A DNA stretch of 64,000 nucleotides from Dyadobacter sp. MSC1_007 (GCF_023667495.1 NZ_JAMOZL010000012.1:248001-312000); one strand, 5' to 3'; shown: positions 16,401 through 25,248, numbered from the stretch's first letter. Notes: a model not told the origin generated them from the sequence alone. Numbers and translations: made by a program.

Positions 16401-18067
16401 TCGGTACTTCCCACAAATGAGATCAGCGACATGATCGCGCGCTCACGGATCGAATCGATCGGCGGGTTGGTTACCTGTGCAAAAAGCTGTTTGAAATAGG
16501 TCGACAAATGCTGGCTTTGCTCCGAAAGCACGGCCAACGGCGAATCGGTACCCATCGATCCGATCGCTTCCATACCCGTTTGGGCCATAGGTGCGAGGAT
16601 CATGCGCAAGTCTTCCGAAGTATAACCGAAAGCAACCTGGCGTTTCAGCAATGCATTCTCGTCATAAGCGCGGTAAGTGCGGATCGGGTGATCCAGCGCG
16701 TCAACGTGCAATTTATTGTCATCCAGCCACTTCTGGTAAGGCTGTGCAGAACAGATCTGCGATTTAATCTCTTCGTCAGGAATAATGCGGCCCTGCTCCA
16801 TATCTACCACGAACATACGTCCTGGTTGCAGGCGGCCTTTGGTCACTACTCTTGCCTGATCCACTTCCAATACACCGGCTTCCGACGCCATGATGATGGT
16901 GTCGTCATCGAGTACCCAGTAGCGCGATGGGCGCAGACCGTTACGGTCGAGTGTGGCACCAACCATTTTACCATCTGTGAACGAAATGGAAGCAGGTCCA
17001 TCCCATGGCTCCATAATCGCAGCGTGATATTCATAGAACGCTTTGCGCTCAGCGTCCATTTGTTCGTTGCCATCCCATGCTTCGGGGATCAGCATCATCA
17101 TCACATGTGGCAACGAGCGGCCCGACAAGTGCAGCAATTCGATCGCATTGTCGAGGTTAGCAGAGTCGGACTGGTTTCTGTCGCAGATCGGCAGGAGCAT
17201 ATCCATTTCTTCTTTGCTGAAAAACTCGGAAGAGAACGATTTTTCCCCGGCGCGGATCCAGTTCACATTCCCTTTTACAGTGTTGATCTCACCATTGTGG
17301 GCAATGTAACGGAATGGCTGTGCCAGCTCCCATGACGGGAATGTATTGGTAGAAAAACGGGAGTGAACAACTGCCAATGCAGAAACCACCGATTCGTTTT
17401 CCAGGTCCGGAAAATAGTATTTAAGCTGGGCAGTGGTAAGCTGTCCTTTATATGAGATCGTACGGCAGGAAAGCGACGAGTAATAGAAGCTTTTCGCACC
17501 GCCTTTTACAGTGTCTTTAACTAAACGGGTCGAAACCTGGCGCAGGATGAATAATTTCCTTTCAAATGCGAGGTCGTCGGTAATATCGTCAGGACGCTTG
17601 ATGAACATTTGCTCTACACAAGGTTCAACCGATAGCGAGCCTTCGCCCAATGTATTGTTCAGCGTAGGTACTTTACGATAGCCCAGCAAGTGCAGGCCGA
17701 GCTTCTTGATCTTTCGGTTCAGGATATCCCTGCATTCTTCCCGGATGGTTTCATCTCCCGGAAAAAAGACCATTCCCACACCGTATTCGCCTGCTGGTGG
17801 CAGGTGAAAGCCTAATTTGGTAGATTCTTCTACAAAAAATTCGTGAGGGATCTGAATTAAAATACCAGCACCGTCACCGGTGTTAGGGTCGAAGCCGGTA
17901 GCGCCCCTGTGTTCCATGCGTTCAAGCATGTGAATGGCATCCGCCACGATCTGGTGCGACTTACGGCCCTTAATGTTAGCCCGGAAACCTATTCCACATG
18001 CATCATGCTCAAATTCCGGACGGTACAGTCCCTGATTTTCTACCATTTGTTCAGACATTTGCGACAT
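13484..18067 (-). CDS. gltB: Glutamate synthase large subunit
   Basis: A 1527-residue enzyme that makes two glutamates from glutamine and 2-oxoglutarate in ammonia assimilation. A 23-residue propeptide precedes the nucleophile C24 in HDACGIGF, which becomes the N-terminus after removal. The glutaminase domain (24-430), a central domain, the FMN/2-oxoglutarate barrel (about 860-1230, GEGGEDELRYNR and GYDGGTGASP) and a C-terminal beta-helix domain follow. The [3Fe-4S] cluster cysteines are in CIMMRKCHLNTC. The gene is first in the gltB-gltD operon. Many antisense frames run across it; none has recognisable motifs. Confidence 0.98.
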   Translation of the reverse strand: MSQMSEQMVENQGLYRPEFEHDACGIGFRANIKGRKSHQIVADAIHMLERMEHRGATGFDPNTGDGAGILIQIPHEFFVEESTKLGFHLPPAGEYGVGMVFFPGDETIREECRDILNRKIKKLGLHLLGYRKVPTLNNTLGEGSLSVEPCVEQMFIKRPDDITDDLAFERKLFILRQVSTRLVKDTVKGGAKSFYYSSLSCRTISYKGQLTTAQLKYYFPDLENESVVSALAVVHSRFSTNTFPSWELAQPFRYIAHNGEINTVKGNVNWIRAGEKSFSSEFFSKEEMDMLLPICDRNQSDSANLDNAIELLHLSGRSLPHVMMMLIPEAWDGNEQMDAERKAFYEYHAAIMEPWDGPASISFTDGKMVGATLDRNGLRPSRYWVLDDDTIIMASEAGVLEVDQARVVTKGRLQPGRMFVVDMEQGRIIPDEEIKSQICSAQPYQKWLDDNKLHVDALDHPIRTYRAYDENALLKRQVAFGYTSEDLRMILAPMAQTGMEAIGSMGTDSPLAVLSEQSQHLSTYFKQLFAQVTNPPIDSIRERAIMSLISFVGSTENILTETPKHCRQIALPHPILSVQEFDKLRFVDKDGFQAKTINTYFRADEGGKALERALDRICRYAVDAIEDGFEILILSDRAIDSDHAPIPSLLATATIHHHLIREGLRGKVGLLVEAGDVWETHHVATLIGYGAAGICPYMAFETLAHMNRKGMIEGEFTDEKLHYNYIKAVNKELLKIFSKMGISTLQSYQGAQIFECVGLNKDVIDKYFTGTISRISGMGIPEIAREILVRHKVAYHDNPEQKPRLEVGGVYQWKQRGEAHIFNPQSVHLLQQSTRTNSYEQFKKYSKLIDDQSHKALTLRGLLRFKKGNAIPLEEVEPIENIFKRFATGAMSFGSISWEAHTTLAIAMNRIGGKSNSGEGGEDELRYNRLPNGDSMNSQIKQVASGRFGVTSHYLSNAGELQIKTAQGAKPGEGGQLPGFKVDDWIGRTRHSTPGVGLISPPPHHDIYSIEDLAQLIFDLKNANRAARISVKLVSEAGVGTVASGVAKAHADHILISGYDGGTGASPLSSIRHAGLPWELGLAETHQTLVRNKLRGRVTVQADGQLRTGRDLAIAALLGAEEWGVATAALVAAGCIMMRKCHLNTCPVGVATQRKELRALFSGKPEHVVNMFTFMAEELREIMAQLGFRTVNEMVGQAQYLELRNDIKHWKYKNLNFDAILYKEGDLSVAQFKQEEQDHGIDSIMDLDLIRVAQPALENKEEVYAEFPLNNLNRSVGTMLSNEISKKHGGAGLPNGNIHFKFRGTAGQSFGAFNTAGLRLELEGDANDYFGKGLCGAELIVYPDRDSKFKPEENIIIGNVAFYGATSGDAYIRGTAGERFCVRNSGAKVVVEGVGDHGLEYMTGGLAIILGETGRNFAAGMSGGVAYVLDKTGTFEEKVNKEMVSLEPLNDEDKGILREYLDKHFQYTTSNIAFQLIQNWEKSVTQFVKVMPSDFKKALEGRGITLAQQIADKNVVYKDIVVDVVHQ

Positions 18068-18407
18068 TTATCGAATTGTAGAGTAATTAACAAATTCGTA
18101 ATTAGAATTTATTTAAATAAGCACTTTAAAAGGAAAGCCAAACCGCCTGTGTGTGATGAATTGGGTAAAGCCACGCAAGATACTCATAAAAAATATTTGG
18201 CTTAATATGCGAATGGCAAAATTTTCTACCATCAATATGTATTTGGCCGATTAGTTACAATTATTATCGAAATATTGATAATGATGTAAGGATTGGCACA
18301 AAACCTTACCAAATTCGAAACGGTAAAGCACGCTTTTGGGCGACTTGGAGGATTACAAATCAGACCTAAGTAAAGTAATAAAAAGGCCGGGTTTGCACCA
18401 ATAAAAA
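18068..18407. other. Intergenic region with the gltB promoter side
   Basis: This gap separates gltB from the terminator of the STAS operon. It is AT-rich. No exact TAnnTTTG element is seen in front of gltB. ATTATC and GATAAT arms (18263-18282) form a short dyad about 200 bp upstream of gltB that could be a regulator site, but the evidence is weak. No gene was found. Confidence 0.4.
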
Positions 18408-18432
18408 CGTCCTGCCAGGGTAGGGCAGGACG
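18408..18432 (-). terminator. Terminator after the STAS-protein gene
   Basis: Perfect CGTCCTGCC/GGCAGGACG arms with a seven-base loop, followed on the minus strand by TTTTTATT. It ends the run from the VWA gene to the STAS gene. Confidence 0.85.
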
Positions 18433-18468
18433 CTCGGTTTTTGATAGTAAAATTATACTATTCGAATA

Positions 18469-18891
18469 TCAAGGTTCTTTGGATTCACTCACACCCTCGT
18501 AATCTTCGTCGTCATAATCATCATCGCCCGCACCGAATTCATTTTCAAGGCTATGCATGAAAACGGCGTCGATCGCCTCCTCTTTAGTAGGTAAAACGGT
18601 GAGGTCAGGAATTTTCAGATCTTCCAGGAAATCCATAAAATCGTCGTCGCGCGTGACAATGGCGAGCATTCCCAGGTCATTGGCGCAAAGCCAGTTTACC
18701 TTCTTTAATACCGCGATCCCGGCGGCGTCAACCGACTTCACGGTCTGCATGTTGACGATCAGGCTGTGGTATCCTTCTCTGAAAAGGGATCTGGCAGTTT
18801 CTTCGAAAGAGGCCGGAACATCTTGTGCGAAGGCAGTTTCCGCCAGTTCGATATAGGCATACTGCTCCTTCTTTTCCAGTTTAAAATCCAT
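18469..18891 (-). CDS. STAS-domain protein lacking the phosphorylatable serine
   Basis: A 140-residue protein with a STAS fold over residues 1-105 ([21 protein letters not shown] in two pieces) and a very acidic tail ([18 protein letters not shown]). Anti-sigma factor antagonists of the SpoIIAA/RsbV type carry DSSG, with the second serine phosphorylated by the anti-sigma kinase; here the motif is DAAG, so this switch cannot work. A constitutive partner protein or structural role is more likely. It follows purC at 54 bp and is last in the operon. No RsbW-like kinase gene lies nearby. Confidence 0.8.
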   Translation of the reverse strand: MDFKLEKKEQYAYIELAETAFAQDVPASFEETARSLFREGYHSLIVNMQTVKSVDAAGIAVLKKVNWLCANDLGMLAIVTRDDDFMDFLEDLKIPDLTVLPTKEEAIDAVFMHSLENEFGAGDDDYDDEDYEGVSESKEP

Positions 18892-18945
18892 TTCGTTTAG
18901 TGTTATGTCGAAACAATCGTATGTATAATTTTGTACAGACCAACT

Positions 18946-19881
18946 TTACGATATTGCTCTTAGAATGGCGTTCTCAATGCGCTTAAGCGGATTATCCAGG
19001 TTGTTTTTCTGGAATTTGTTGCCGGTTACCTTTTCGAAAAGCTCAATATAACGCTCTGAGATTAACTGCACCCGGGCATCGTCCATATCCGGTACCGACT
19101 GTCCTTCTTTTCCCTGAAAGCCATTCTGGATGAGCCATTCCCTTACAAATTCCTTGCTAAGCTGTTTTTGTGGAGCGCCGGTGCGCTGATTTTCCTCATA
19201 AACATCCTGGTAGAAGTAACGTGAGGAGTCAGGTGTATGAATTTCGTCGATCAAATAAATCGTGCCATCCAATTGTCCGAACTCGTATTTGGTATCCACT
19301 AATATCAGGCCCTGGTCCGCAGCCATTTCGGTCCCTCTGGCAAACAATGCGAGGGTGTACCGTTCCAAATGCTCATATTCGTCTTCGCTCACAAGTCCCT
19401 GCGCGAGTATTTCTTCGCGTGAAATGTCCTCGTCGTGGCCTTCATGAGCTTTTGTAGTAGGTGTAATGATCGGCTCGGGCAGCTTGTCGTTTTCTTTAAG
19501 CCCATCGGGCAACGCAACACCGCAAACGGATCTTTTTCCTGCCGAATATTCGCGCCACGCGTGGCCAGCCAGATAACCCCTTACCACCATTTCCACCGGA
19601 TAAGCCTGGCATTTGAGGCCAATGCTGACATTCGGATCGGGTACTTCTTCCAGCCAGTTGGGAACGATGTCGGACGTCGCATTCAGGAAGTGGGCTGCAA
19701 TCTGGTTCAAAACCTGTCCTTTATATGGAATGGCGCGTGGCAGGATCACGTCAAAAGCTGATATACGGTCCGTTGCGACCATCACGAGGCGCTTTTCAAA
19801 TGAATAAACGTCACGGACTTTTCCTTTGTAAAAGGCGGTCTGTCCCGGAAACTGGAAATTGGTTGCTGGTATGCTGTTCAT
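18946..19881 (-). CDS. purC: Phosphoribosylaminoimidazole-succinocarboxamide synthase
   Basis: A 311-residue enzyme of de novo purine synthesis that joins CAIR and aspartate with ATP to give SAICAR. Family signatures are present: [12 protein letters not shown] (residues 17-28), [39 protein letters not shown] and the C-terminal [19 protein letters not shown]. It is of the long form usual for Bacteroidota. The upstream TPR gene ends 16 bp before it. Pairing with stress- or surface-type genes rather than other pur genes is unusual but not rare. Confidence 0.97.
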   Translation of the reverse strand: MNSIPATNFQFPGQTAFYKGKVRDVYSFEKRLVMVATDRISAFDVILPRAIPYKGQVLNQIAAHFLNATSDIVPNWLEEVPDPNVSIGLKCQAYPVEMVVRGYLAGHAWREYSAGKRSVCGVALPDGLKENDKLPEPIITPTTKAHEGHDEDISREEILAQGLVSEDEYEHLERYTLALFARGTEMAADQGLILVDTKYEFGQLDGTIYLIDEIHTPDSSRYFYQDVYEENQRTGAPQKQLSKEFVREWLIQNGFQGKEGQSVPDMDDARVQLISERYIELFEKVTGNKFQKNNLDNPLKRIENAILRAIS

Positions 19882-19897
19882 GAGTATTTTGGTAAAA

Positions 19898-20617
19898 TTA
19901 CCATTCGATTTCGCTCTTTTGTCCAGGCTTTTTATTGTACTGTTTTCGCCGGAGCTGGTAAATATATTGGGATTCGTTTGATTTCATGGCATCCAAAATC
20001 GCCCTCGCCTGGTCCTCAGACATATTCATGGCTTTCAGGCTTTTCAGAAGTTCCTCTTTTTTCGCGTCGTCAGACACCTCCCGGGATTCCGGACTTGGCT
20101 GCGGCGCCGATTGCTGCTCGTTCTGAGCTGTTGTCTGCTGGTTGGACCGCTGCCGTTTCGTGCTCACGTCGGATGGTTGCTCTACACCCGAGAAGCTCTT
20201 TTTAAGGATGATATAGTTTCTTCTGGCAAGACGGTTGCCCGGTTCCAGCCTCAATGCGGTTTTCAGGCTCGACAATGCGCCTGCAGTATCTTTTTTCGCC
20301 ACTTCGATCAATGCGATCTGCGTATTGGCCACAGAAGCAATCCTGTTTTCGTCGGTCCCGCTGAGTAAATGGTAATGTTTCAATGCCTGTTTGTAATCAC
20401 CCTTTTTATAAAGCGAATGGGCGAGATTAAGCCTTGCAGCGGGATCCGAAAAAATCGAACCGTAAGTGATCTGCTTGTAAAGGTCTGCCGCAGCGGAATA
20501 TTGTTTGCTTTTAAAAGCCTGTTCCGCGGCGAGTTTTCGCTGATTTGCCTTGGTAATGGAATCGAAAGTTCGGTTATCCCAAAGCCAAAGCAGGACATAG
20601 AGAATAAGTGACGTCAT
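19898..20617 (-). CDS. TPR-repeat membrane-anchored protein, BatC-like
   Basis: A 239-residue protein with an N-terminal hydrophobic segment ([13 protein letters not shown]), three or four tetratricopeptide-type helical pairs (about 25-130), a Gln/Ser/Pro-rich linker (about 140-180) and a C-terminal helical part with [19 protein letters not shown]. This layout and its place directly after a VWA protein gene resemble BatC of the Bacteroides aerotolerance operon. No batD or batE is adjacent. A role in protein complex assembly in the envelope is inferred. Confidence 0.75.
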   Translation of the reverse strand: MTSLILYVLLWLWDNRTFDSITKANQRKLAAEQAFKSKQYSAAADLYKQITYGSIFSDPAARLNLAHSLYKKGDYKQALKHYHLLSGTDENRIASVANTQIALIEVAKKDTAGALSSLKTALRLEPGNRLARRNYIILKKSFSGVEQPSDVSTKRQRSNQQTTAQNEQQSAPQPSPESREVSDDAKKEELLKSLKAMNMSEDQARAILDAMKSNESQYIYQLRRKQYNKKPGQKSEIEW

Positions 20618-20656
20618 ATCGATTCACATTGAGAGCGCAAAAATAAGAATTGATCC

Positions 20657-21619
20657 TTACAGTCGGAAGGTTCCAATCGTAATTAAAACATCCAGCAGGA
20701 TCAGGATCAATGCCGCTCCGAGGAAATAATAGTACTTATTGCTCACCACTGTGATCGTCCGGGAATCGACAAGCGCACCCTCGGCCTGATTTATATCATT
20801 GATAAGCAGCTGAATGTCGTTTTTAGAATTGTTGAGTTCATAATAGAAACCCCGCGCAGAGCTGGCGACGTTTTTTAGAAAGCTCTCATCCAGTTTGCTG
20901 ATCACCAGCTTGTCATTTTTGTCCATTAGCGGTTTCCCGTTTTCCTGGATGCTGATCCCTACTTTCGTTCCAACGGCCACCGTGTAGACGCCGATTCCAA
21001 ACCGGCGGAGGTTATTGAACAGCGTATTGCTGCATCCTGTACTGTTTTCCCCGTCGGTAAACAGTACCATCATTTTCGAACGGCCGGTCGGGTCGGCCGC
21101 ATTCATCAGTTTATTATAGGCCATTTCAACCGCCCCGCAAATGTCGGTACCGCTGGTAGGAAGTAAATCTGTTTGCAGCGACTGGATAAATAGTTCCAAA
21201 GCAGCATCGTCGTAGGTGAGCGGTACGTGAATGAATGCATCGTTTGAAAAAATGATGATCCCGATCCGGTTCGTCCGTTGGTTTTGAACAAAACGGTTCA
21301 ATTCAAATTTTACCTTTTCCAATCGTGAAGGCGTTACATCTGCTGCGTCCATGGATTTGGACAGATCGACTACCATAAAAATGTCCTTACCCTTTGCCTG
21401 AATATCCCGCTCGGCCTCCCCGAACGACGGTCCGAGGAGACTGATGATTAAAAGTGAGAAAGTGATCGATCTTAAAAAGAGTTTGATGATAAGTGTCCTG
21501 GCCGTGGTTTGGAGCTGCCTTGCAACACGGACAGTACGGATAATATAGGCTGAGTATGCGAAAATGAAAAAAAATATAAAAAAATATTCAGTGCTTTCAA
21601 ATGGGTAATTCCAGTTCAT
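20657..21619 (-). CDS. VWA-domain inner-membrane protein, BatA/BatB-like
   Basis: The ATG at 21619 (MNWNYPFESTEYF) is preferred; an earlier frame start would add 20 residues that overlap the promoter. The 320-residue protein has two N-terminal membrane segments, a von Willebrand factor A domain with the metal-binding site residues DLSKSMD, a central Thr in TSGTD and LFTDGEN, and a C-terminal membrane segment (about 300-316). Bat proteins form a membrane complex linked to oxidative stress tolerance and virulence in Bacteroides. Only one VWA gene is present here, followed by the TPR protein and purC. Its promoter lies 32 bp upstream. Confidence 0.88.
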   Translation of the reverse strand: MNWNYPFESTEYFFIFFFIFAYSAYIIRTVRVARQLQTTARTLIIKLFLRSITFSLLIISLLGPSFGEAERDIQAKGKDIFMVVDLSKSMDAADVTPSRLEKVKFELNRFVQNQRTNRIGIIIFSNDAFIHVPLTYDDAALELFIQSLQTDLLPTSGTDICGAVEMAYNKLMNAADPTGRSKMMVLFTDGENSTGCSNTLFNNLRRFGIGVYTVAVGTKVGISIQENGKPLMDKNDKLVISKLDESFLKNVASSARGFYYELNNSKNDIQLLINDINQAEGALVDSRTITVVSNKYYYFLGAALILILLDVLITIGTFRL

Positions 21620-21650
21620 AATGAACGCTTTGGGGTAGTTTAATCTTTGC

Positions 21651-21680
21651 CAAAAATAGGCATTTAAGGCTTCTGGCAAA
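21651..21680 (-). promoter_or_regulatory. Promoter of the VWA-TPR-purC-STAS operon
   Basis: Minus-strand TTTG (21680-21677), 18 bp, TATTTTTG (21658-21651). It is 31 bp before the ATG at 21619, which supports that start. Confidence 0.65.
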
Positions 21681-21698
21681 GTTTTTTTTCTTCAAATG

Positions 21699-21731
21699 TT
21701 TGCTTTTCTGAAAGCGAACCATCTATATTTG
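21699..21731 (+). promoter_or_regulatory. Promoter of the tRNA-Ser/Pro/Arg cluster
   Basis: TTTG (21699-21702), 21 bp, TATATTTG (21724-21731), with the first tRNA beginning 20 bp later. The -7 octamer is identical to that of the tRNA-Ser(GGA) promoter. Confidence 0.75.
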
Positions 21732-21750
21732 CAACCCAGAACGGAAAGAA

Positions 21751-21837
21751 GGAGGGATGGGTGAGTGGCTGAAACCAGTAGTTTGCTAAACTGCCGTACT
21801 CGCAAGGGTACCGCGGGTTCGAATCCCGCTTCCTCTA
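21751..21837 (+). tRNA. tRNA-Ser(GCT)
   Basis: An 87-nt cloverleaf with anticodon GCT in TTTGCTAAAC, a long variable arm (CGTACTCGCAAGGGTACC region) and T-loop TTCGAAT. Acceptor arms GGAGGGA/TTCCTCT contain two G-U pairs, including the terminal one, and the discriminator is A; both are slightly atypical for serine tRNA. Confidence 0.9.
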
Positions 21838-21884
21838 CACTTTTTCTGAACGTTTAAAAAGATCCGGTTTTTAAGGGTCAAATT

Positions 21885-21959
<75 letters not shown>

Positions 21960-21968
21960 GAAAAGCGA

Positions 21969-22022
21969 AAACAGGCAGTAAGCCGTTTGCAGTTAAGCTG
22001 CACTGCTGACTGCCTGTTTTTT
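21969..22022 (+). terminator. Stem-loop with T-run after tRNA-Pro
   Basis: ACAGGCAGT/ACTGCCTGT arms followed by eight T. It would stop or attenuate transcripts before tRNA-Arg, which may then need read-through or its own start. Confidence 0.75.
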
Positions 22023-22028
22023 TTACAA

Positions 22029-22102
22029 GGTCCGGTAGCTCAGCTGGATAGAGCAGCTGCCTTCTAAGCAGCAGGTCATGTGTTCGAATCACATCCGGAT
22101 CA
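22029..22102 (+). tRNA. tRNA-Arg(TCT)
   Basis: A 74-nt cloverleaf: acceptor arms GGTCCGG/CCGGATC, anticodon loop CTTCTAA (anticodon TCT), T-loop TTCGAAT, discriminator A. It begins 6 bp after the preceding terminator. Confidence 0.95.
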
Positions 22103-22114
22103 CGCAGAAAAATT

Positions 22115-22146
22115 AAGCACTTACGGAAATCCGTGAGTGCTTTTTT
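22115..22146 (+). terminator. Terminator of the tRNA cluster
   Basis: AAGCACTTACGG and CCGTGAGTGCTT arms (one mismatch) with a four-base loop and a T-run. Confidence 0.8.
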
Positions 22147-22183
22147 GTTGTTCTACGGTAAATATCACGGCAAACAATCATAA

Positions 22184-22708
22184 ATGACAACCTCACTTAC
22201 AATCCGAAAAGCCACACTCGAAGATCTAACGGCGCTTCAACTCCTTGCCAAAGAAACCTTTTTCGAAACATTTGCCGGGGCGAATACCGAGGAAGATATG
22301 AGGAAATATATGACCGAGAATTTCAGTGATGCCAAAATGACGGCGGAATTGACTAATCCTAACTCGCAATTCTTCATTGCCTGGGAGGGGGACATTCCGT
22401 TGGGATATTTGAAAGTAAATGCTGGCGAGGCCCAGACCGAGCTGCAAGATGAAACATCGCTCGAAATCGAGCGCATTTATGTAAAAAGCGCGTACCACGG
22501 CAAAAAAGTGGGGCAGGTCCTGTACGAAAAAGCGTTGGAAACAGCCCAACTTGAAAACAAAGCATATCTCTGGCTGGGCGTCTGGGAGGAAAATCCGAAA
22601 GCCATCCGATTTTATGAAAAGAATGGTTTCGTCGCCTTCGATAAGCATATCTTCAAGTTTGGCGAGGACGAGCAAACGGATGTGATGATGAAGAAAATAT
22701 TGAGATAG
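22184..22708 (+). CDS. GNAT-family N-acetyltransferase
   Basis: A 174-residue cytoplasmic enzyme that transfers acetyl from acetyl-CoA to an amine. The GNAT fold is visible: LTIRKATLEDL at the start, LEIERIYVKSAYHGKKVGQVLYEKAL (motif A with the CoA-binding loop, about residues 86-111) and LGVWEENPKAIRFYEKNGF near the end. The N-terminal FFETFAGANTEEDM segment resembles PaiA-like polyamine acetyltransferases, but the substrate is open. It stands alone between the tRNA terminator and an unrelated gene. Confidence 0.9.
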   Translation: MTTSLTIRKATLEDLTALQLLAKETFFETFAGANTEEDMRKYMTENFSDAKMTAELTNPNSQFFIAWEGDIPLGYLKVNAGEAQTELQDETSLEIERIYVKSAYHGKKVGQVLYEKALETAQLENKAYLWLGVWEENPKAIRFYEKNGFVAFDKHIFKFGEDEQTDVMMKKILR

Positions 22709-22828
22709 GGGTCGCAAATCCGCAGGATGTGAGCGTGGTAATCGATCGACCTTGTGAATTGAGCTAATATATTCATATTCAGTTTTTTGGAATGATTATT
22801 GCTGCTCACCGCAAAAAGATCGACAAAC

Positions 22829-23299
22829 ATGGAAAATGTGAGAGCAATCGTAAAGCAGGTTGTAAAGATCTGGCGTCTTTACAAAACCCAGCAATTGACA
22901 TTAACCGTTGCTATGCGCCAGGAAATCCCGTTCCGACTGCGAAAATTGTTGAGCCGCGATTATATGATCTGTTCACTGTTAAAGAAAGAAATGGCAGATC
23001 TTTATGATGCGCTTAAATGCTGCATGCGTGACGCATGTATCCAACGTCCCGACGCCAATGCGGTCATGGTCATGAATGTGGACGGAAATGCGGATTTGGC
23101 GGTTGGGAAGATAGTCAGTGTCCACAGACAGATCATTGCGGAATATGAAACATTACTGGCCTTAGTCGAGGGCTCCAATATCAACACATCGATTTTACAG
23201 CAACACAGAAAGCAAATGGAAAAAATGACGCAGGAGCTTTCGACACCATCGGGCAGGCTGCAATCACAAGAAATGGATCACGGACATTTCGCGATGTGA
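22829..23299 (+). CDS. Hypothetical helical protein (156 aa)
   Basis: Not recognised with certainty. The ATG at 22829 (MENVRAIVKQ) is preferred to one 30 bp upstream. The protein is predicted to be almost entirely helical, with segments LLKKEMADLYDALKCCM and VHRQIIAEYETLLALVEG, which resemble ferritin-like four-helix bundles (DUF2383 type) without clear metal ligands. There is no signal peptide. The frame is conserved in character and ends 78 bp before the next same-strand frame. Confidence 0.55.
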   Translation: MENVRAIVKQVVKIWRLYKTQQLTLTVAMRQEIPFRLRKLLSRDYMICSLLKKEMADLYDALKCCMRDACIQRPDANAVMVMNVDGNADLAVGKIVSVHRQIIAEYETLLALVEGSNINTSILQQHRKQMEKMTQELSTPSGRLQSQEMDHGHFAM

Positions 23300-23413
23300 T
23301 TATCGTTTTAGCTTACTAATGTCCGGTTCGAAGCTGGTCACGCCTTTATTTTGTGATATATAAAATATTTATATATTGTGCAAAATGCCGACCAGAATCC
23401 TGAACCGAACCAG

Positions 23414-25102
23414 ATGAACCGGAATATACAGGCCTTACCCAACTTGCGCTCATCGCTCATTGCCGCGCTTATACTTACCATATCGATCGGTTTAAATTCG
23501 TGCCGAAAGAATAATTCGCTTGAAGATGAAAGCAGGATCGACAGTCTGTTTCACTTCTACTCCGACAATAAGCCCGGCGGTCAGCTGGCGGTGAGCCGGA
23601 ACGGGCGTGTGATCTATTCTAAAGCTTGGGGGACAGCGGATCTGGAAAGTAATACCCCACTTACAACAACTACATTAATTGAAGCCGGCTCGGTATCCAA
23701 GCAGTTCACCGCCGCCGCAATTTTGCTCCTGGAACAACAAGGGAAATTGAGGCTCAGCGATCCTGCCGCCAAATACATTCCCGAATTACCCGGCTATGGC
23801 CAGCCTGTGCTGATCCGACATCTTGTTCACCACACCAGCGGATTGCGCGAATGGAGTGACATTGCCGAATTCGCAGGTTCGCCATTGGCTTTGAACGTCC
23901 CCGACAACCAGGCGGTGCTGGATATTATTTGCCGCCAGCGAAGCCTGAACCGTATGCCTGGAGAAGAGTTTCGTTACAGCAATTCCAACTACATTCTGCT
24001 CGCGCTCATTGTTGAAAAAGCTTCCGGCATGTCGTTTGCTGATTTTACGAAGAAATACATCTTTGACCCCGCAGGAATGATCCATACCCAGTGGCGTACT
24101 GACCCCGCGAAAGTGGTTCCCAATCGCAGTCAGGCCTATGAGTTCAAGAATGGTGCGTTCCGGACATTAATGCCCGGGAATGGTATTCATGGGCCGGGCG
24201 GCCTGCTGACAACCGCTGAAGACCTTTTAAAATGGAACGACTTTTACTCGACCGGCACGCTGGGCGGAAAGGATGTATTCCGGAAACAAATCGCTCCGGA
24301 CACGCTCGATAATGGTGATCCGAACAACTACGCGGCCGGACTTTTTGTAGAAAACAACGTCCCGAAACCATCATTTCACCATGGAGGGGCAACCGCCGGT
24401 TACCGGGCCAAATTGATTTGCGCCCCATCGCAGGGAATATCCGTGGCCTGGCTCAGTAACACCTCCATGCTCGATACCATCGGCATAAACCTGGCGACGG
24501 AAGTTTTCAAAATGCTGGGGAAAGCAACGGACAACTCGCCGCGCGCCAGGAAACCGGCAACAGGATTTAAGCCGGACCATGAAAACCTCAAATCGTACGC
24601 GGGCCTCTATAAAAGCGGTCAGTCAGGACGTGATGTGGATATTACTTTGACACCCAAAGGTCTGATGTTGTCGGAAACGCTCCTGGACCCTGTCGATGAA
24701 CATCGGTTCCGCTTTTATGATATGTCATTAACCTTCGATGGGCAGGGAGGACTCACTGTGGTACCACCGTCAGCAGAGGCCATTCGCTATCATTTAGTTG
24801 ATGCGACTGCAACTGCCGAACCAGCAGATCAATACATAGGAACTTATTTCTCCGATGAAGTAGGCGCGCCGATTAAGGTTCTGAAAAAGGGCAACGAGCT
24901 AGAACTAATACTCGTTTCCGGAGCCCTTCATCCACTTCGAAATCATTTTAAAGATGGTTTTCTCGCTCACGAGATTCAGTCCGATCTGGTCTTTCAAAGA
25001 AATAATGAGGATGAAATCGAAGCATTTGAAATCAGTACAGCGCGGAGTTTGCGCATTCGTTTCGGGAAGGTCGGGCAGGGAAAGTCGCCGCGGTTAAAAT
25101 AG
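23414..25102 (+). CDS. Beta-lactamase-type serine hydrolase lipoprotein
   Basis: The ATG at 23414 begins MNRNIQALPNLRSS and leads into a lipoprotein signal with the lipobox Cys in LNSCRKN; an earlier start would add 12 residues. The 562-residue protein has a class C beta-lactamase fold: SxxK in GSVSKQF (acylating serine), YxN in RYSNSNY and an HGG triad in FHHGGATAGY. A C-terminal beta domain (about 400-562) resembles those of Bacteroidota D-aminopeptidase/esterase relatives. It could cleave D-amino-acid peptides or esters; resistance to beta-lactams is not implied. An AT-rich near-palindrome lies just upstream of the start. Confidence 0.88.
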   Translation: MNRNIQALPNLRSSLIAALILTISIGLNSCRKNNSLEDESRIDSLFHFYSDNKPGGQLAVSRNGRVIYSKAWGTADLESNTPLTTTTLIEAGSVSKQFTAAAILLLEQQGKLRLSDPAAKYIPELPGYGQPVLIRHLVHHTSGLREWSDIAEFAGSPLALNVPDNQAVLDIICRQRSLNRMPGEEFRYSNSNYILLALIVEKASGMSFADFTKKYIFDPAGMIHTQWRTDPAKVVPNRSQAYEFKNGAFRTLMPGNGIHGPGGLLTTAEDLLKWNDFYSTGTLGGKDVFRKQIAPDTLDNGDPNNYAAGLFVENNVPKPSFHHGGATAGYRAKLICAPSQGISVAWLSNTSMLDTIGINLATEVFKMLGKATDNSPRARKPATGFKPDHENLKSYAGLYKSGQSGRDVDITLTPKGLMLSETLLDPVDEHRFRFYDMSLTFDGQGGLTVVPPSAEAIRYHLVDATATAEPADQYIGTYFSDEVGAPIKVLKKGNELELILVSGALHPLRNHFKDGFLAHEIQSDLVFQRNNEDEIEAFEISTARSLRIRFGKVGQGKSPRLK

Positions 25103-25216
25103 CGTATTCCAAACAAAACCATAAGCCTTACTCCCGCAGTTGTGTCATAGCAAGCTTAAATTGGACTGAAATCATCGCGAAATAGATTTTTACTATCGAA
25201 TTATAGAATTAATCGA

Positions 25217-25248
25217 TTGTGATTATAATTTCTGATCCTATAACTTAG
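25217..25248 (+). promoter_or_regulatory. Possible katG promoter
   Basis: TTG (25217-25219), 21 bp, TAACTTAG (25241-25248), one base off TAnnTTTG. ATCGA/TCGAT arms around 25195-25217 and a nearby TTATAG/ATTAAT motif could bind a peroxide regulator. Weak evidence. Confidence 0.35.

Noticed and set aside
14171-16420. Long plus-strand open frames (242 and 270 residues) opposite gltB
   Set aside because: They lie antisense to a well-supported gltB, have no recognisable motifs and unusual composition; high GC coding DNA often leaves such open antisense frames.
23340-23400. AT-rich near-palindrome before the serine hydrolase lipoprotein gene
   Set aside because: The symmetry is imperfect and can be explained by AT-rich composition; no TAnnTTTG element of exact form was found.
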